Shown here: one piece after another, positions 44,666-55,186 of the stretch
Numbering within the stretch: the first letter of the stretch is position 1
How the letters are laid out: the number at the start of each line of letters is the position of its first letter
Assembly: GCA_033032865.1 (NCBI GenBank)
Contig: JAWHQI010000258.1
Span: forward strand, 310,001-374,000
DNA from: Dactylorhiza incarnata
Taxonomy: Eukaryota; Streptophyta; Magnoliopsida; Asparagales; Orchidaceae
Length of the DNA stretch: 64,000 nucleotides
Direction: 5' to 3'
Notes under the pieces: model-generated
Databases searched by the model: none
Seen by the model: only the letters and a program-made list of their open reading frames with translations
Told to the model about the DNA's origin: nothing
Made by a program: the position numbers and the translations under genes

Positions 44666-44886
44666 CAATCCCCGCTCTTTTCGAGCGAGGTACGCGCTCG
44701 GAAAGAAACGTCCAACCCTGCATATTCGACGAGCGTCGCTGGGAATCCGGCGAACGGAGCTATTTTGAGAAAAAACATAAAGCCTCCTTGAGAGATCCTC
44801 CATCCCTGCCGGCTAGTGAGAGCCCGGTTAGCGGTCTCTGCTCGGGGCTAAAGTCGACACACTCTTGGAGCCGAGCTCAACTAGAG

Positions 44887-46620
44887 GTGGATATTTTTTC
44901 CTTCCTTCCCCGAGCGGTTCCCGTCCCTGCCAACTAGATGAGAGCCTGGTCAGCGGGCCAGCATCGGGGGGGGGGGGGGGGGGGGGAGTACAAGGTCGAC
45001 ACAATCTAGGAGTCGAGCTCAACTAAAGGTGGAGAAGAGTCGACACAATCTAGGAGCCGAGCTCAACTAGAGGTGGAGAAGAGTCGACACAATCTAGGAG
45101 CCCGGCTCAACTAGAGGTGCATAAGAGTCGACACAATCTAGGATCCCGGCTCAACTAGAGGTGGATAAGAGTCGACACAATCTAGGAGCTCGGCTCAACT
45201 AGAGGTGGAGAAGAGTCGACACAATCTAGGAGCCGATCTCAACCAGGGGTGGAGAAGAGTCGACACAATCTAGGAGCCCGGCTCAACTAGAGGTGGAGAA
45301 GAGTCGACACAATCAAGGAGCCCGGCTCAACTAGAGGTGGATATTTTTTCCTTCCTGCCCCGAGCGGTTCCCGGCCCTGCCAGCTAGGTGAGAGCCTGGT
45401 CAGCGGGCCAACATCGGGGGGGGGGGGGGGGGTAGTACAAGGTCGACACACTCTAGGAGCCGAGCTCAACTAGAGGTGGAGAAGAGTCGACACAATCTAG
45501 GAGACCGGCTCAACTAGAGGTGGATAAGAGTCGACACAATCTAGGAGCCCGGCTCAACTAGAGGTGGAGAAGAGTCGACACAATCTTGGAGCCCGCCTCA
45601 ACTAGAGGTGGAGAAGAGTCGACACAATCTAGGAGCCCGCCTCAACTAGAGGTGGAGAAGAGTCGACACAATCTAGGAGCCGAGCTCAACTAGAGGTGGA
45701 GAAGAGTCGACACAATCTAGGAGCCGAGCTCAACTAGAGGTGGAGAAGAGTCGTCACAATCTAGGAGCCCGGCTCAACTAGAGGTGGATAAGAGTCGACA
45801 CAATCTAGGATCCCGGCTCAACTAGAGGTGGAGAAGAGTCGACACAATCTAGGAGCTGAGCTCAACTAGGGGTGGAGAAGAGTCGACACAATCTAGGAGC
45901 CCGGCTCAACTAGAGGTGGATATTTTTTCCTTCCTGCCCCGAGCGGTTCCCGGCCCTGCCAGCTAGGTGAGAGCCTGGTCAGCGGGCCAGCATCGGGGGG
46001 GGGGGGGGGGAGTACAAGATCGACACACTCTAGGAGCCGAGCTCAACTAGAGGTGGAGAAGAGTCGACACAATCTAGGAGCCGAGCTCAACTAGAGGTGG
46101 AGAAGAGTCGACACAATCTAGGAGCCCGACTCAACTAGAGGTGGAGAAGAGTCGACACAATCTAGGAGCCCGGCTCAACTAGAGGTGGAGAAGAGTCGAC
46201 ACAATCTAGGAGCCCGGCTCAACTAGAGGTGGAGAAGAGTCGACACAATCTAGGAGCCCGGCTCAACTAGAGGTGGATATTTTTTCCTTCCTGCCCCGAG
46301 CGGTTCCCGGCCCTGCCAGCTAGGTGGGAGCCTGGTCAGCGGGCCAGCATCGGGGGGGGGGGGGGGGGGGAGTACAAGGTCGACACACTCTAGGAGCCGA
46401 GCTCACCTAGAGGTGGAGAAGAGTCGACACCCTCCAAGCCATTCGCTAGACGAGCGAACTCAACTGGAGGTGGAGAAGAGTCGACACCCCCCCATGCCAT
46501 TCGCTAGATGAGCGAGCTCAACTGGAGGTGGAGAATTTTTCTTTCCTGCCCCGAGCGGTTCCCGGCCCTGCCAGCTAGGTGGGAGCCTGGTCAGCGGGTC
46601 AGCATCGGGGCTAAGTATTT
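44887..46620. repeat. 44-bp tandem repeats in higher-order blocks
   Basis: A 44-bp unit (GAGTCGACACAATCTAGGAG, then CCGAGCTCAACTAGAGGTGG and AGAA) is repeated about 25 times. The array is divided by a spacer of about 110 bp (TTTTTTCCTTCCTGCCCCG, GGTTCCCGGCCCTGCCAG, GAGAGCCTGGTCAGCGGGCC, ATCG) that ends in a poly-G run of 16-21 bases (44966, 45416, 45995, 46352) and AGTACAAGGTCGACAC. A fifth spacer at about 46530 lacks the poly-G. So monomers and spacer form a higher-order unit. No coding role seen. Confidence 0.9.
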
Positions 46621-46752
46621 TTTTTTAAAAAAACTTTCATTATATAAATCATCCTAATACATGTGAGGAAACTAGGCATGGAAACAAGACATCACATTAC
46701 ATGAACTTATGGATTGAAAAGAAAACTAAGCATGGAAACCGAACTGAGTCTC

Positions 46753-47812
46753 CTACTCCCAGGCCCAGTCTTTCTCGACTTCTTCTGGTAGTTGCTGTTG
46801 TTGCCATGGACTCCTCGCATCTTTCATTTCTAATAACTCAGGGCATGCGGACGTCGCGTGACCCTCCTCATCGTGGAAGTCGCAGTAAGGTAATTCAACC
46901 GTATCCTTTCTTTTTCTCCTTCTCTCTGCTTTCCTGGTTCTCCTCCTTCTCCCCCAACCAATTGTCATGGTTTGCTGAGGTGGTGGAGAGGGTGCGTTCG
47001 ATCCTTGCCTCCGCCCCGAGCGGTTGGCTCTTTTCCTTTGGAAGCCCTTCCTTCCTGGCTCTTGCAGAGTTGAATTGCTGACCTCTGCGCTCGTCAGGCT
47101 ATTGGGTAGCCGCCACCCGAGGTTGTCTCGCCCACCAACATTCACTCGACACCTTTTGGAGTGAGGCGAGCGGGGGCCGGATGCCTCCCCGTTCGCCACC
47201 CTTTGGGGCTGGACTAGAAGGGGCGGGGCGAGCTGGGAGGGCGCCTCCCTCCTGAGCTCGCCCCCTTGAAGGGGCAGGGCGAGCTGGGAGGGCGCCTCCC
47301 CCCTGAGCTCGCCCCCTTGAAGGGGCGGGGCGAGCTGGGAGGGCGCCTCCCTCCTGAGCTCGCCCCCTTGAAGGGGCGGGGCGAGCTGGGAGGGCGCCTC
47401 CCTCCTGAGCTCGCCCCCTTGAAGGGGCGGGGCGAGCTGGGAGGGCGCCTCCCTCCTGAGCTCGCCCCCTTGAAGGGGTGGGGCGAGCTGGGAGGCCGCC
47501 TCCCTCATGAGCTCGCCCCCTTGAAGGGGGCGGGGCGAGCTGGGGTATGACACCTCCCCACTCCCCCCCCCCCCCCCCCCCCCCCACCGGTACCTCTTCC
47601 CTGGACTGTTGGCCGAAAGTTCCCTCGACCATCTGCCGGGGCGGGACCTCTGGACCATCTCTTCTTCTACCTCCGACTATCATGGCAAAAGCAACCTGGA
47701 AGGTCTGTGAGACCTCTTGCTTGAAATTTTCGAACATCTCCAACGTCACCACAGCCACCGGGGGCTGCGAGCGACCTGGGTCGGATCCTCCACCTCCAGC
47801 CATGGAGCTCAT
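46753..47812 (-). pseudogene. Gag-like gene with 17-residue repeats and zinc knuckle
   Basis: The start MSSMAGGGG at 47812 lies 48 bases from the right LTR; VTLEMFENFKQEVSQTFQVA is a gag-like helix. A run of 23 G (47563-47585) follows, then about six in-frame 51-bp repeats. The 3' part, in the other frame, ends with ELPYCDFHDEEGHATSACPEL, a zinc knuckle of the CxxH...GHxTxxC kind seen in Tat-type gypsy gags, stop at 46753. The two halves are one base out of phase, and the poly-G run lies where the switch is needed. A gag-only protein could package the element's RNA if made. Confidence 0.65.
47225..47540. repeat. 51-bp minisatellite inside gag
   Basis: Six to seven near-identical 51-bp units (GGGCGAGCTGGGAGGGCGCC, then TCCCTCCTGAGCTCGCCCCC, TTGAAGGGGCG) encoding 17-residue repeats. 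The multiple-of-three period suggests past selection on the frame. Confidence 0.88.
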
Positions 47813-47860
47813 CTTGAGAGTTTCTTGAATCGGTCACACTCCACGCTCACCGCACCATAA

Positions 47861-48368
47861 TGTTGAAACCGATTTCTCGGTCTCTGTGGAGTCGGGGCCC
47901 TCAGCAAGCTAGGGGCGACCAACCCTTACTCCCCCCAAGGGAGAGCTCTAGGTTGAAGGTTGAGGAACTATGGACTGCACCAAGAGCTTAGTGGGGAGGT
48001 CCCGCAACAAACCCGGAAGCCCCTTAGGAACTTCCCCTCCCAAGCCACTACTAAGCTTGGGCACCACTGGAGGCTCTCTTCACCCCCTAAAGAGACTTGG
48101 GGAGAGAGAGAGAGAGAGAGCTAGCCTAGAATCCGCCCCCGCCCCAAATGGTGCCCCCTTGGTCCTATTTATAGGATTTTGGAAATGGGCTGCGAATAAC
48201 CAAAAACTGCCTGCGAAGTTACCAAAATGCCCCCGGATTTGGCCTGCGAATAGACAAAAACGCTCTGCGAAGTTACCAAAATGCTCCCAGATTTGGCTTG
48301 CGAATAGTCAAATCCCGCTGTTCTGAAGCGCTAAACGCAGACCGACCCCTTTCCCCGGAACTGGGCGA

Positions 48369-48413
<45 letters not shown>

Positions 48414-49290
48414 CTCGCGAGGCTCGGCGAGCCCCCTAACTGGGGCGGGTGAGACCCAGGAGTCGGCCTCTGCTGGGCGAGGGCGAGAGGGGGGCAGGAC
48501 GCCCCTCCCCCTCTCCGCCCCCTTTGTTGGGCGAGGGCGAGAGGGGGGGGCAGGCCGCCCCTCCCCCTGTCCCCCCCGTCTTTGCTGGGCGAGGGCGAGA
48601 GGGGGGGGGGGGGGGGGGGGGGGCAGGCCGCCCCTCCCCCTCTCCGCCCCCTATGCTGGGCGAGGGCGAGAGGGGGGGGCAGGCCGCCCCTCCCCCTGTC
48701 CGCCGGTCCGCCCCCTCTGCTGGGCGAGGGCGAGAGGGGGGGGGGGGGGGGGGGGGGGGGGCAGGCCGCCCCTCCCCCTCTCCGCCCCCTTTGCTGGGCG
48801 AGGGAGAGAGGCCGGGGGGGGCAGGCCGCCCCTCCCCCTCTCCGCCCCCTATGCTGGGCGAGGGCGAGAGGGGGGCCAGGCCGCCCCTCCCCCTCTCCGC
48901 CCCCTCTGCTGGGCGAGGGCGAGAGGGGGGGGGGGGGGGGGGGGGGGGCAGGCCGCCCCTCCCCCTCTCCGCCCCTGTGTTGGGCGAGGGCGAGAGGGGG
49001 GGCAGGCCGCCCCTCCCCCTCTCCGCCCCCTCTGCTGGGCGAGGGCGAGATTGGCTAGCGCCCGACGGTATTGCTACCGCCGGCGCTAGCGCCGTCGAGA
49101 CGACTGAGGAGGGCTAGCGCCCGGCGGTAGTGCTACCGCCGGCGCTAGCGGCCGTGTCGGAGCCGGCCATGGTTAACAAGGGATGATTGATTTACCTCCC
49201 CCTATTCTTGTCCTCGGTCATTGTAGGAAAAACAAGTCTTAAACACCTCTTGGGTCCCGGGGATTCGCTCGGCGAATTCAGAGTTGTACA
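47861..49290 (-). repeat. 5' LTR of the gag-only element (long)
   Basis: 1430 bp. Same ends as the other LTR, but 48361-49050 is expanded to about nine copies of a GGGCGAGGGCGAGAGG(G)n-CAGGCCGCCCCTCC-CCCTCTCCGCC unit, with poly-G runs of 41, 23, 26 and 24 bases. Confidence 0.88.
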
Positions 49291-49295
49291 CTTAA

Positions 49296-50536
49296 TATTT
49301 ACATAGTAATAAAATTTAATCTAAAACAAGTTTAGCATAGCATTATAATTCAAAGATTCAAACATTTTGGAAGTTGATGCAAAAAGAATTCAATTACTGA
49401 GCATCAGACCACAAGAACCGAGATTCTTTAGTCCAACGCACCGCTTCACCGCTTGCGTGGACGCACCGCTCACCGCTTACGCGAGAGATATGCTGTTCTT
49501 TTTTTCTTCTTTTTTGGTTAAAATCCTGCTTTTTAAGAACCGGTGGATCACAAATCAGACGGATCACGCGCACTGCGCACAGAAGCTATGTGCGCACGCA
49601 CACCTAATTATTTCTCCATTAATTATGTCCTTCCAATTCCGTCACTCCCATATTTTATCACAAGTGGCTAAACTCCATAGTTCCATTTGATCTTCCTGAA
49701 ATAGTTGCAACCTGGTTTCAGGATGCCCGAACAATTCAAATTGAAGTAGATTCAAAATTAGAACCAGATTAGATCAATACATGAACGTAAACTATAACAA
49801 ATTATGATGCTTATCACATACAGACCTGCTGCTAAAAAACAGCCACGTGACATTTCCATCAAAATAATTCCAAGTTCTATCTAAGATTGAATCTTCATTA
49901 TTAATCTCCTTCCTGCCACCATGTCGCAGTAAAAATCATCTTGAAGTCCAGCATGAATTAACAACAGAGAAATGGAATTTCCAACAAAAAAATGTCAGAT
50001 CTATAATAGGATGGCATTTGAAGCAAGGCTCGGGTGAAAGAAAATCACCAATCACGATTGGAAAAATAAGGTTACCTCGAAACCAAGAGAAGAACCCTAC
50101 TCATATTCATTCTCATTTCTGAGCTATAAAGCTAGCCAAATATGATGGCAAGAGATATACATGGAAAATGGCATCGGGCAAGGGATGGCTAGAGCAACTA
50201 ACCTTAGTAGAACATATATAAAAGAAATTTACATAAATTGTTTTTTCGGATATAAATAATGTATGATACCTAACTGCGATGCCGGCGATCCTCCCCTCAT
50301 TCGACGGCTGGCTGCAGTTCTACCACTCCTAGACTATGAGAGAGATGTAATGCAATTGTATCCTTTTTCACCTACAAAGTAGAAGAGGGGAGAGAATAAT
50401 AACTACTGGTGACAAACTCAGTTGCAAGCATAAAATTTAAAGTTGAACTTGACATACATGTGTGAAAAATCTGTGAGCAAAGCTTTGAAATTTTTTTGGA
50501 CAAATAGCTTTGAAAAAATTCTTGATAAAACCTTTT
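49296..50536. other. No recognised feature
   Basis: Non-coding. I looked here for further exons of the phosphatase-like gene and found none. Confidence 0.4.
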
Positions 50537-50710
50537 CTCAGATATCTGTTAGTATGAGAAATTTGTGCAAAATAAGAGAAATCTGTGCGAAGAATGAGAA
50601 ATCTGTGGAAAACTCTGGTGCCTTTTCCCAGAGATCTGTCAGTATGAAAAATTTGTGCAAAATTAGAGAAATCGGTGCGAAAAATGAGATATCCGTGGAA
50701 AACATTGTAA
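50537..50710. repeat. Two-copy tandem repeat, about 94-bp period
   Basis: ATCTGTTAGTATGAGAAATTTG at about 50542 recurs as ATCTGTCAGTATGAAAAATTTG near 50636, followed in both by GAGAAATC and a CTGTG/CCGTGGAAAAC stretch. An open frame across it has no recognised motif. Confidence 0.65.
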
Positions 50711-50739
50711 AAGAAATCTGGAGTAATATGAGAAATGCT

Positions 50740-51170
50740 TTAGACTTGCCCGAAATCGAGTTGATCTGCTAGGCGTGTAATTAATCTGCTAGGAATGCAG
50801 TCGATCTGAAAGGAATTCTTAAGATCTGCTCTAACCGTACAGCAGAGGAGTGGCGTTGGATGATCCATAAGCCAAAAAGCAAGAACAAGTAGCCCCATGG
50901 TGATGCCAGCCACAATATCAATGAAGCTGTGCATGCCCAAATATATCCTCCCTATTCATAGAAAAAGTAAACTCAAAATATGAAAAGGTTGAAATCTTCA
51001 TACATAAGTCAACAAGTTCATGGAAGTAGACGGCAAAGAGGTGAAGATCGAAGATAGATTTACCTATGGAAATGAGAGAAACCAGAGAGAAAACCAGAGA
51101 GAATCCAATCAAAACTGAGAGACCATCCATTTCATGGCCATATGTTTTCAATACATAGTGCAACAAGTAA
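50740..51170 (-). pseudogene. Two exons of a lipid/sphingoid-phosphate phosphatase
   Basis: Minus exons 51064-51170 and 50951 downward. The first, after acceptor TTTCTACAG, reads YLLHYVLKTYGHEMDGLSVL and GFSLVFSLVSLISIG; a donor GTAAAT follows. The second, after acceptor GAATAG, continues RIYLGMHSFIDIVAG and GLLVLAFWL. RIYLGMHS...DIxAG is the third PAP2 phosphatase motif with its catalytic His, as in plant LPP-delta-type enzymes of the ER that dephosphorylate sphingoid-base phosphates. Homology stops after FWL, and the frame stops at 50740. The SxxxTxH-bearing exon upstream and the C-terminal exons were not found, so this is a gene fragment. Confidence 0.7.
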
Positions 51171-52029
51171 CTGTAGAAATCATTTAATAAAACAAAATCA
51201 GGATTTGATCTACCAATCCATGTTTCTGAATGAAGAACACAGCTATAGTTCAAGATTGAGAAAATACCCAGAAATGATAACCCCAGGCCCTTGGCATTCC
51301 CCTTTTATCTTCCTTTGTTGGCAACACCTCACCACATCCAGCAGAAATCTGGAGTGAGGGCTCGGCAAAGAGGAGGGAAAACCCTAGAACGGCGGCGGCA
51401 CGGGAAACAGGCGGCAGTGGGGGCAGAAATCCGGCGATAGTCTCCCCTCTCGACTTCTCTCTCTCGAGAGAAGTACGCACAGAGCAGGATGCCTGAGCTC
51501 GTCGGCGACTAGAGGAGGAGGAAGGGGGCGGCGAGCTTTTCGGCGGCTGGAAAGGAGGAAGGGGGTTGCGTGAAGAGGATGGAGCGAATCACGAAGAGAG
51601 GCTGCGGGAGGTAATCGCGAGCGGAAGGAAATCGCGATCTCGCGTGTGAGAGAGAGGTTGCGGGTGAGAGAGGAATCAGGCAGGTGCTGTGTGAGGAAGA
51701 CGGTCCTGCGGCGGCTGGAGGGAATCGTGAGCGAGAGGCTGCGGGAGGAAATCTCGAGCGGAAGGAAATCGCGAGAGGCTGCCGAAGGATTGGGAGAGAG
51801 GCTGTGGGCATTTTAGCGATCGTAGAAATTCAGTCGGATTCAGTCGACTGAAGTGAGGCCCGACCGGGGGGGGGGGGGGGGGATTTCCCTGAATAAATCC
51901 TTTTGTTAGCTCTCAATTTGTGCGCGAGTGTATTTAATTGACTTTAAGAGACGCTCTCAACCGACTCGTGAGATATTAGTAGATCGGTACCAAACTGACA
52001 AATGGACGATGATCACAGCCGTCGACTCT
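51171..52029 (-). other. GA/GC-rich flank of the phosphatase fragment
   Basis: On the minus strand CGTTCTAGGGTTTTCCCTCC (near 51382) looks like a plant 5' leader. 51500-51800 holds degenerate GAGGCTGCGGGAGGAAATCG repeats. A 17-G run lies at 51866-51882. It could be a promoter and first exon joined to the phosphatase exons, but I could not find the splice link. Confidence 0.35.
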
Positions 52030-52147
52030 AGCTCCGTTTGTCACCACGGTGGCGGTCATGTACGCGGTGGTTATGAACCGTCGTTCGTGAACGCCCGACC
52101 TCCTTAAAGAACTTTACCACTTTTATGTTCAAAACTAGTTTTATTTA

Positions 52148-53928
52148 GGCGATTGTTATCCGCACTACAATTTCTGCTATCCGCAAAGCTGTTTTTATTA
52201 AATTTTTGCTGTTTTTGCTGATTTTACTGGCTGTTTGAGGACATTTTCGTTACTAAAGCTGGACAGTAAATGTTGGGGATTGAATAAATCCATTTCAAGG
52301 GTTGGTATGTCTATTTTGAGGCACTCTAAATGGCTGTCCAGCTGCGGTAAGCGCTGTTTTTGGTCGTCTTTTGTCTTTTGGTTTCTTTTGGGATTTCCGG
52401 TTTACCGTTTTCCACTTTTCAATTTTTTGGCGCAAACATTTCTATAAATCCTCTACGCATTCTGCTACGAATTAAAATGAGACGCAACCCGAGTAAAATG
52501 CGTATTATTTCAGTGGTTTTCACAACACAGACCCAATTGGAAGATCTTGAGGATGGCGTCCCAAGAGAATCGTGACAATAATGCAGAAAAGGATAAAAGG
52601 AAAGCAGTGGTGAGTATTTTATTTCTTGAAATTATGGTTATCAAAGTAATTTTCTTAATTTATTATTTTGTACGTGAAAAAGGACACTGCCTGTGTATAT
52701 GAATTAAACTGATTTATCGCTATATCAGAAATGTGGGAAAGAGAAATTCAAGCGATTTAAAAATCTGAGGGGAACTTTTATTTGAAACAATTATGTATAT
52801 GAAAATTTCGACCAGATAAAAGTCAAATGGTAAAACAGTGCATCACATTTCGAATCCGATGAAGTAGAGGCATCTACGGAGGGATTCACCAGTAGGGGTG
52901 AGCCTACAATTACGCCCTTCGGGGGTGGGATCCAATTCAAGTTTGCATTCATGTTATATGTAATAAAAAGGGGTAAATTCAAAAAGGGAAAAACTAAAAT
53001 GAAGTATTATAGAACTTTCGAGTTTTCTGTGATGTATGCATATTGGTAAAATCCCGTTGTTTGCATGTATACACTGTTTCACGAAATATCTGTCTCACAT
53101 AGTCATATTTTTATGACTAATCCATGTTGGCTCAAAATTTTAGGCAAATGAATCAACTCCAAGTGTTCATCGAAGGATTCCTCCTGAAGAATTAGCGAAG
53201 GTATGACTCAAGATCTTCATAGAGATTGAAGATTGTCAAGAAAGGCATATAGCCTACTGTACAGATTATGATTATAAATTTTGTAACGAGTACGGTTGAG
53301 TACTCAGCTTTCCTGTAATGATTTTGTAAATAAAGAAATTAATGTTGGTTTGTGCTCATTTGTGCGTTTACGCCATTAACTGCGACGAATAAATTGAAAC
53401 CAGAAGAACGGTCCTCACAAAAACTATAATGTTCCAACAGCTCTCTATTTACATAAGTATTTATATAGCCATGTTCCACAAAAAACCTAAATGAATGCAG
53501 AGGATAACCTGGTAGCTTAAGCCTTATCTAAGTATATTGCCCATACATCATAACAACTGTAGAGGGGTTGGAGAGGGCGACGGTGAAGAAGGTGGTTGGG
53601 CTTGCAGCAGTCGCCGGTGAAGAAGGTGTCCCGGTGTAAACCCTAGATTAGGGTTTTGGGCACTGTCGAGGGGGGTCGCAGTCGAGGGAGGCCCGGTCGA
53701 GGGGGGTCGCCGTCGAGTGAGGCACCGTCGAGGGGGGCGCGATCGAGGGAGGCACCGTCGAGGGAGGAGGGAGGCGCGGTAGCAGGAGCGGGAATAGGGT
53801 TTCGGATGGGAGGGGGGTTGCGGTGCGGGAAAAGAAAATGTGAATTGCGATTATCTGAATTAGGGGAGAGAAAAAATAGATAATTTCGAGTGCAAATAGC
53901 CGAAAATGCTGTGCGGATAACAATCGTC
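52148..53928. mobile_element. DNA transposon with 8-bp target duplication
   Basis: 1781 bp. Inverted ends GGCGATTGTTATCCGCAC and GACGATTGTTATCCGCAC (17 of 18); perfect 8-bp target duplication TTTATTTA (52140-52147, 53929-53936). The duplication length fits hAT, but the ends are not classic hAT termini. No transposase was recognised. It carries a small spliced gene-like unit and a GC-rich GTCGAGGGAGGC minisatellite (about 53665-53775). The element at 63144-63562 has the same ends. Confidence 0.85.
52553..53206 (+). CDS. Tiny two-exon gene inside the transposon
   Basis: Unrecognised. A TATA box (CTATAAATCC, about 52441) precedes ATG at 52553. Exon 1 (52553-52609) codes MASQENRDNNAEKDKRKAV and ends at donor GTGAGT. 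Exon 2 (53144-53206), after acceptor TTTTAG, codes ANESTPSVHRRIPPEELAKV and stops. Total 39 residues, hydrophilic. AATAAAG at about 53331 sits some 125 bases after the stop in a typical plant 3'-end context. An alternative is that exon 2 ends at 53200, where AAG|GTATGA is itself a good donor, making this the 5' part of a captured longer gene. No function can be assigned. Confidence 0.4.
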
Positions 53929-53967
53929 TTTATTTATCTAAACTCACGCGCGCCAAACAGAGCCTCT

Positions 53968-54246
53968 GTTTAATTATACCAACTGCCAAATGAATAATTA
54001 TTATAATAATTGTGGAAATAAACGATCAAAAGAGATAAGGCTGAAATACGATCAAACTGAAGCATGAATTCATTTAAACTAATCCCGACAGATATCAAAC
54101 TGAAGCATCTTCGCTTTTTGTTTATTTTTTGATACCTAAAAATATTGATTAAGAAACGACAAAACTGAGATAAAAGATATTAATAATTGATAAAATTATA
54201 TTAACCAATGTTAAGCCAAATTTTTAACAACCCTAAATATTTAGTC
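53968..54246. other. No recognised feature
   Basis: Short AT-rich non-coding stretch. Confidence 0.4.
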
Positions 54247-54251
54247 ATATC

Positions 54252-55090
54252 TGTTGAAACCGACTACTCGGTCTCCGTGGAGTTCGGGGTCCCAAAAAAG
54301 GGGTGGTCTCACACCTACTTCTCTCGAGCCAACTCTCTAGGCAAGAGCACTTGGACTTGGAAACGGACCCTAGGCTACAGCGAGGAGGTCCCACCTCACA
54401 CCCGGAAGACCTGAGAGATCTTCCCCTCCCTAGCCAATGCTGAACCAGAAGCACCAAAGGAGAGCTCTAAGGGAAGAAGAAGATCCAAAGTTTGGAAATC
54501 TAGAAGTCCTCTCCTTTGGTGCCCCTTAGGGGTCTATTTATAGGTTTTCCAAGTTGGGCTGCAAATAGCCAAAAACTGATCTGCCAGATTACCAAAATAC
54601 CCTCGGAGTTGGGTTGCGGATAACCGAATCCCGCTGCTCTGAAGCGCTAAACGCAAACCACTGGACTGCGAATAGCCAAAACTGGACTGCGAATAGCAAA
54701 CTGGACGAGGGGGGCCTCCCCCCTCCCCTCTCTCCGCCTCTCCTGCTGGGCGAGAGAGGGAGGGGCGAGACCCCCCTCCCCTCTCTCCGCCTCTCCTGCT
54801 GGGCGAGAGAGGGAGGGGCGAGACCCCCCCTCCCCTCTCTCCGCCTCTCCTGCTGGGCGAGAGAGGGAGGGGCGAGACCCCCCTCCCCTCTCTCCGCCTC
54901 TCCTGCTGGGCGAGAGAGGGAGGGGCGAGACCCCGCCTCCCCTCTCTCCGCCTCTTCCTCTCCTTCTGGGTGAGAGCTACGGGGGTATCGCTGGGCGATA
55001 CCCAAAGGTCTAAAAACCCCTTAGGTCTAGTTGACACGTCTCGGCGGCCCTCCACGCTGGGCCTCACTCGATGGATATGGGGGTTGTACA
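54252..55090 (-). repeat. Array LTR 1 (839 bp)
   Basis: Plus reading TGTTGAAACCGACTACTCGG...GGTTGTACA. Holds about four 53-bp GCTGGGCGAGAGAGGGAGGG units. Confidence 0.9.
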
Positions 55091-55186
55091 CAATCCCCGC
55101 TCTTTGCGAGGTTGGCACAACCTCGGAAAGAAAAGTCCAAGCCCAAATATCCATCGAGGGGGGCAGAACCTCGCCCCCGAGGCACG

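Larger units (their letters stand above)
43724..49290 (-). mobile_element. Gag-only LTR element with unequal, repeat-rich LTRs
   Basis: A 5567-bp element with perfect target duplication CTTAA (43719-43723, 49291-49295). Its LTRs are 43724-44665 (942 bp) and 47861-49290 (1430 bp). Minus orientation is shown by an inverted TATA box in the LTRs, a purine tract (AAAAGAGCGGGGATTG, 44666-44681) against the left LTR, and a gag-like gene starting next to the right LTR. The internal region has gag-like coding and a large repeat array but no protease, RT or integrase, so it must use a partner's enzymes. Confidence 0.9.
52030..53964. mobile_element. Tourist-like MITE (copy 5), carrying a nested transposon
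   Basis: Ends AGCTCCGTTTG and CGCCAAACAGAGCC; 3-bp target duplication TCT (52027-52029, 53965-53967). The left arm has CACGGTGGCGGTCATG and CCACTTTTATGTTCAAAAC, as in other copies. A 1.8-kb element sits inside; very little of the right arm remains. Confidence 0.8.

Noticed and set aside
48298..49117. Long Gly/Pro/Arg frames in the right LTR
   Set aside because: They come from poly-G runs and G-rich LTR repeats, all three frames being open at once.
50443..50772. 109-codon plus frame with repeated VSM(R/K)NLCKIRE
   Set aside because: It is a two-copy tandem DNA repeat without recognised homology, lying opposite the phosphatase fragment.
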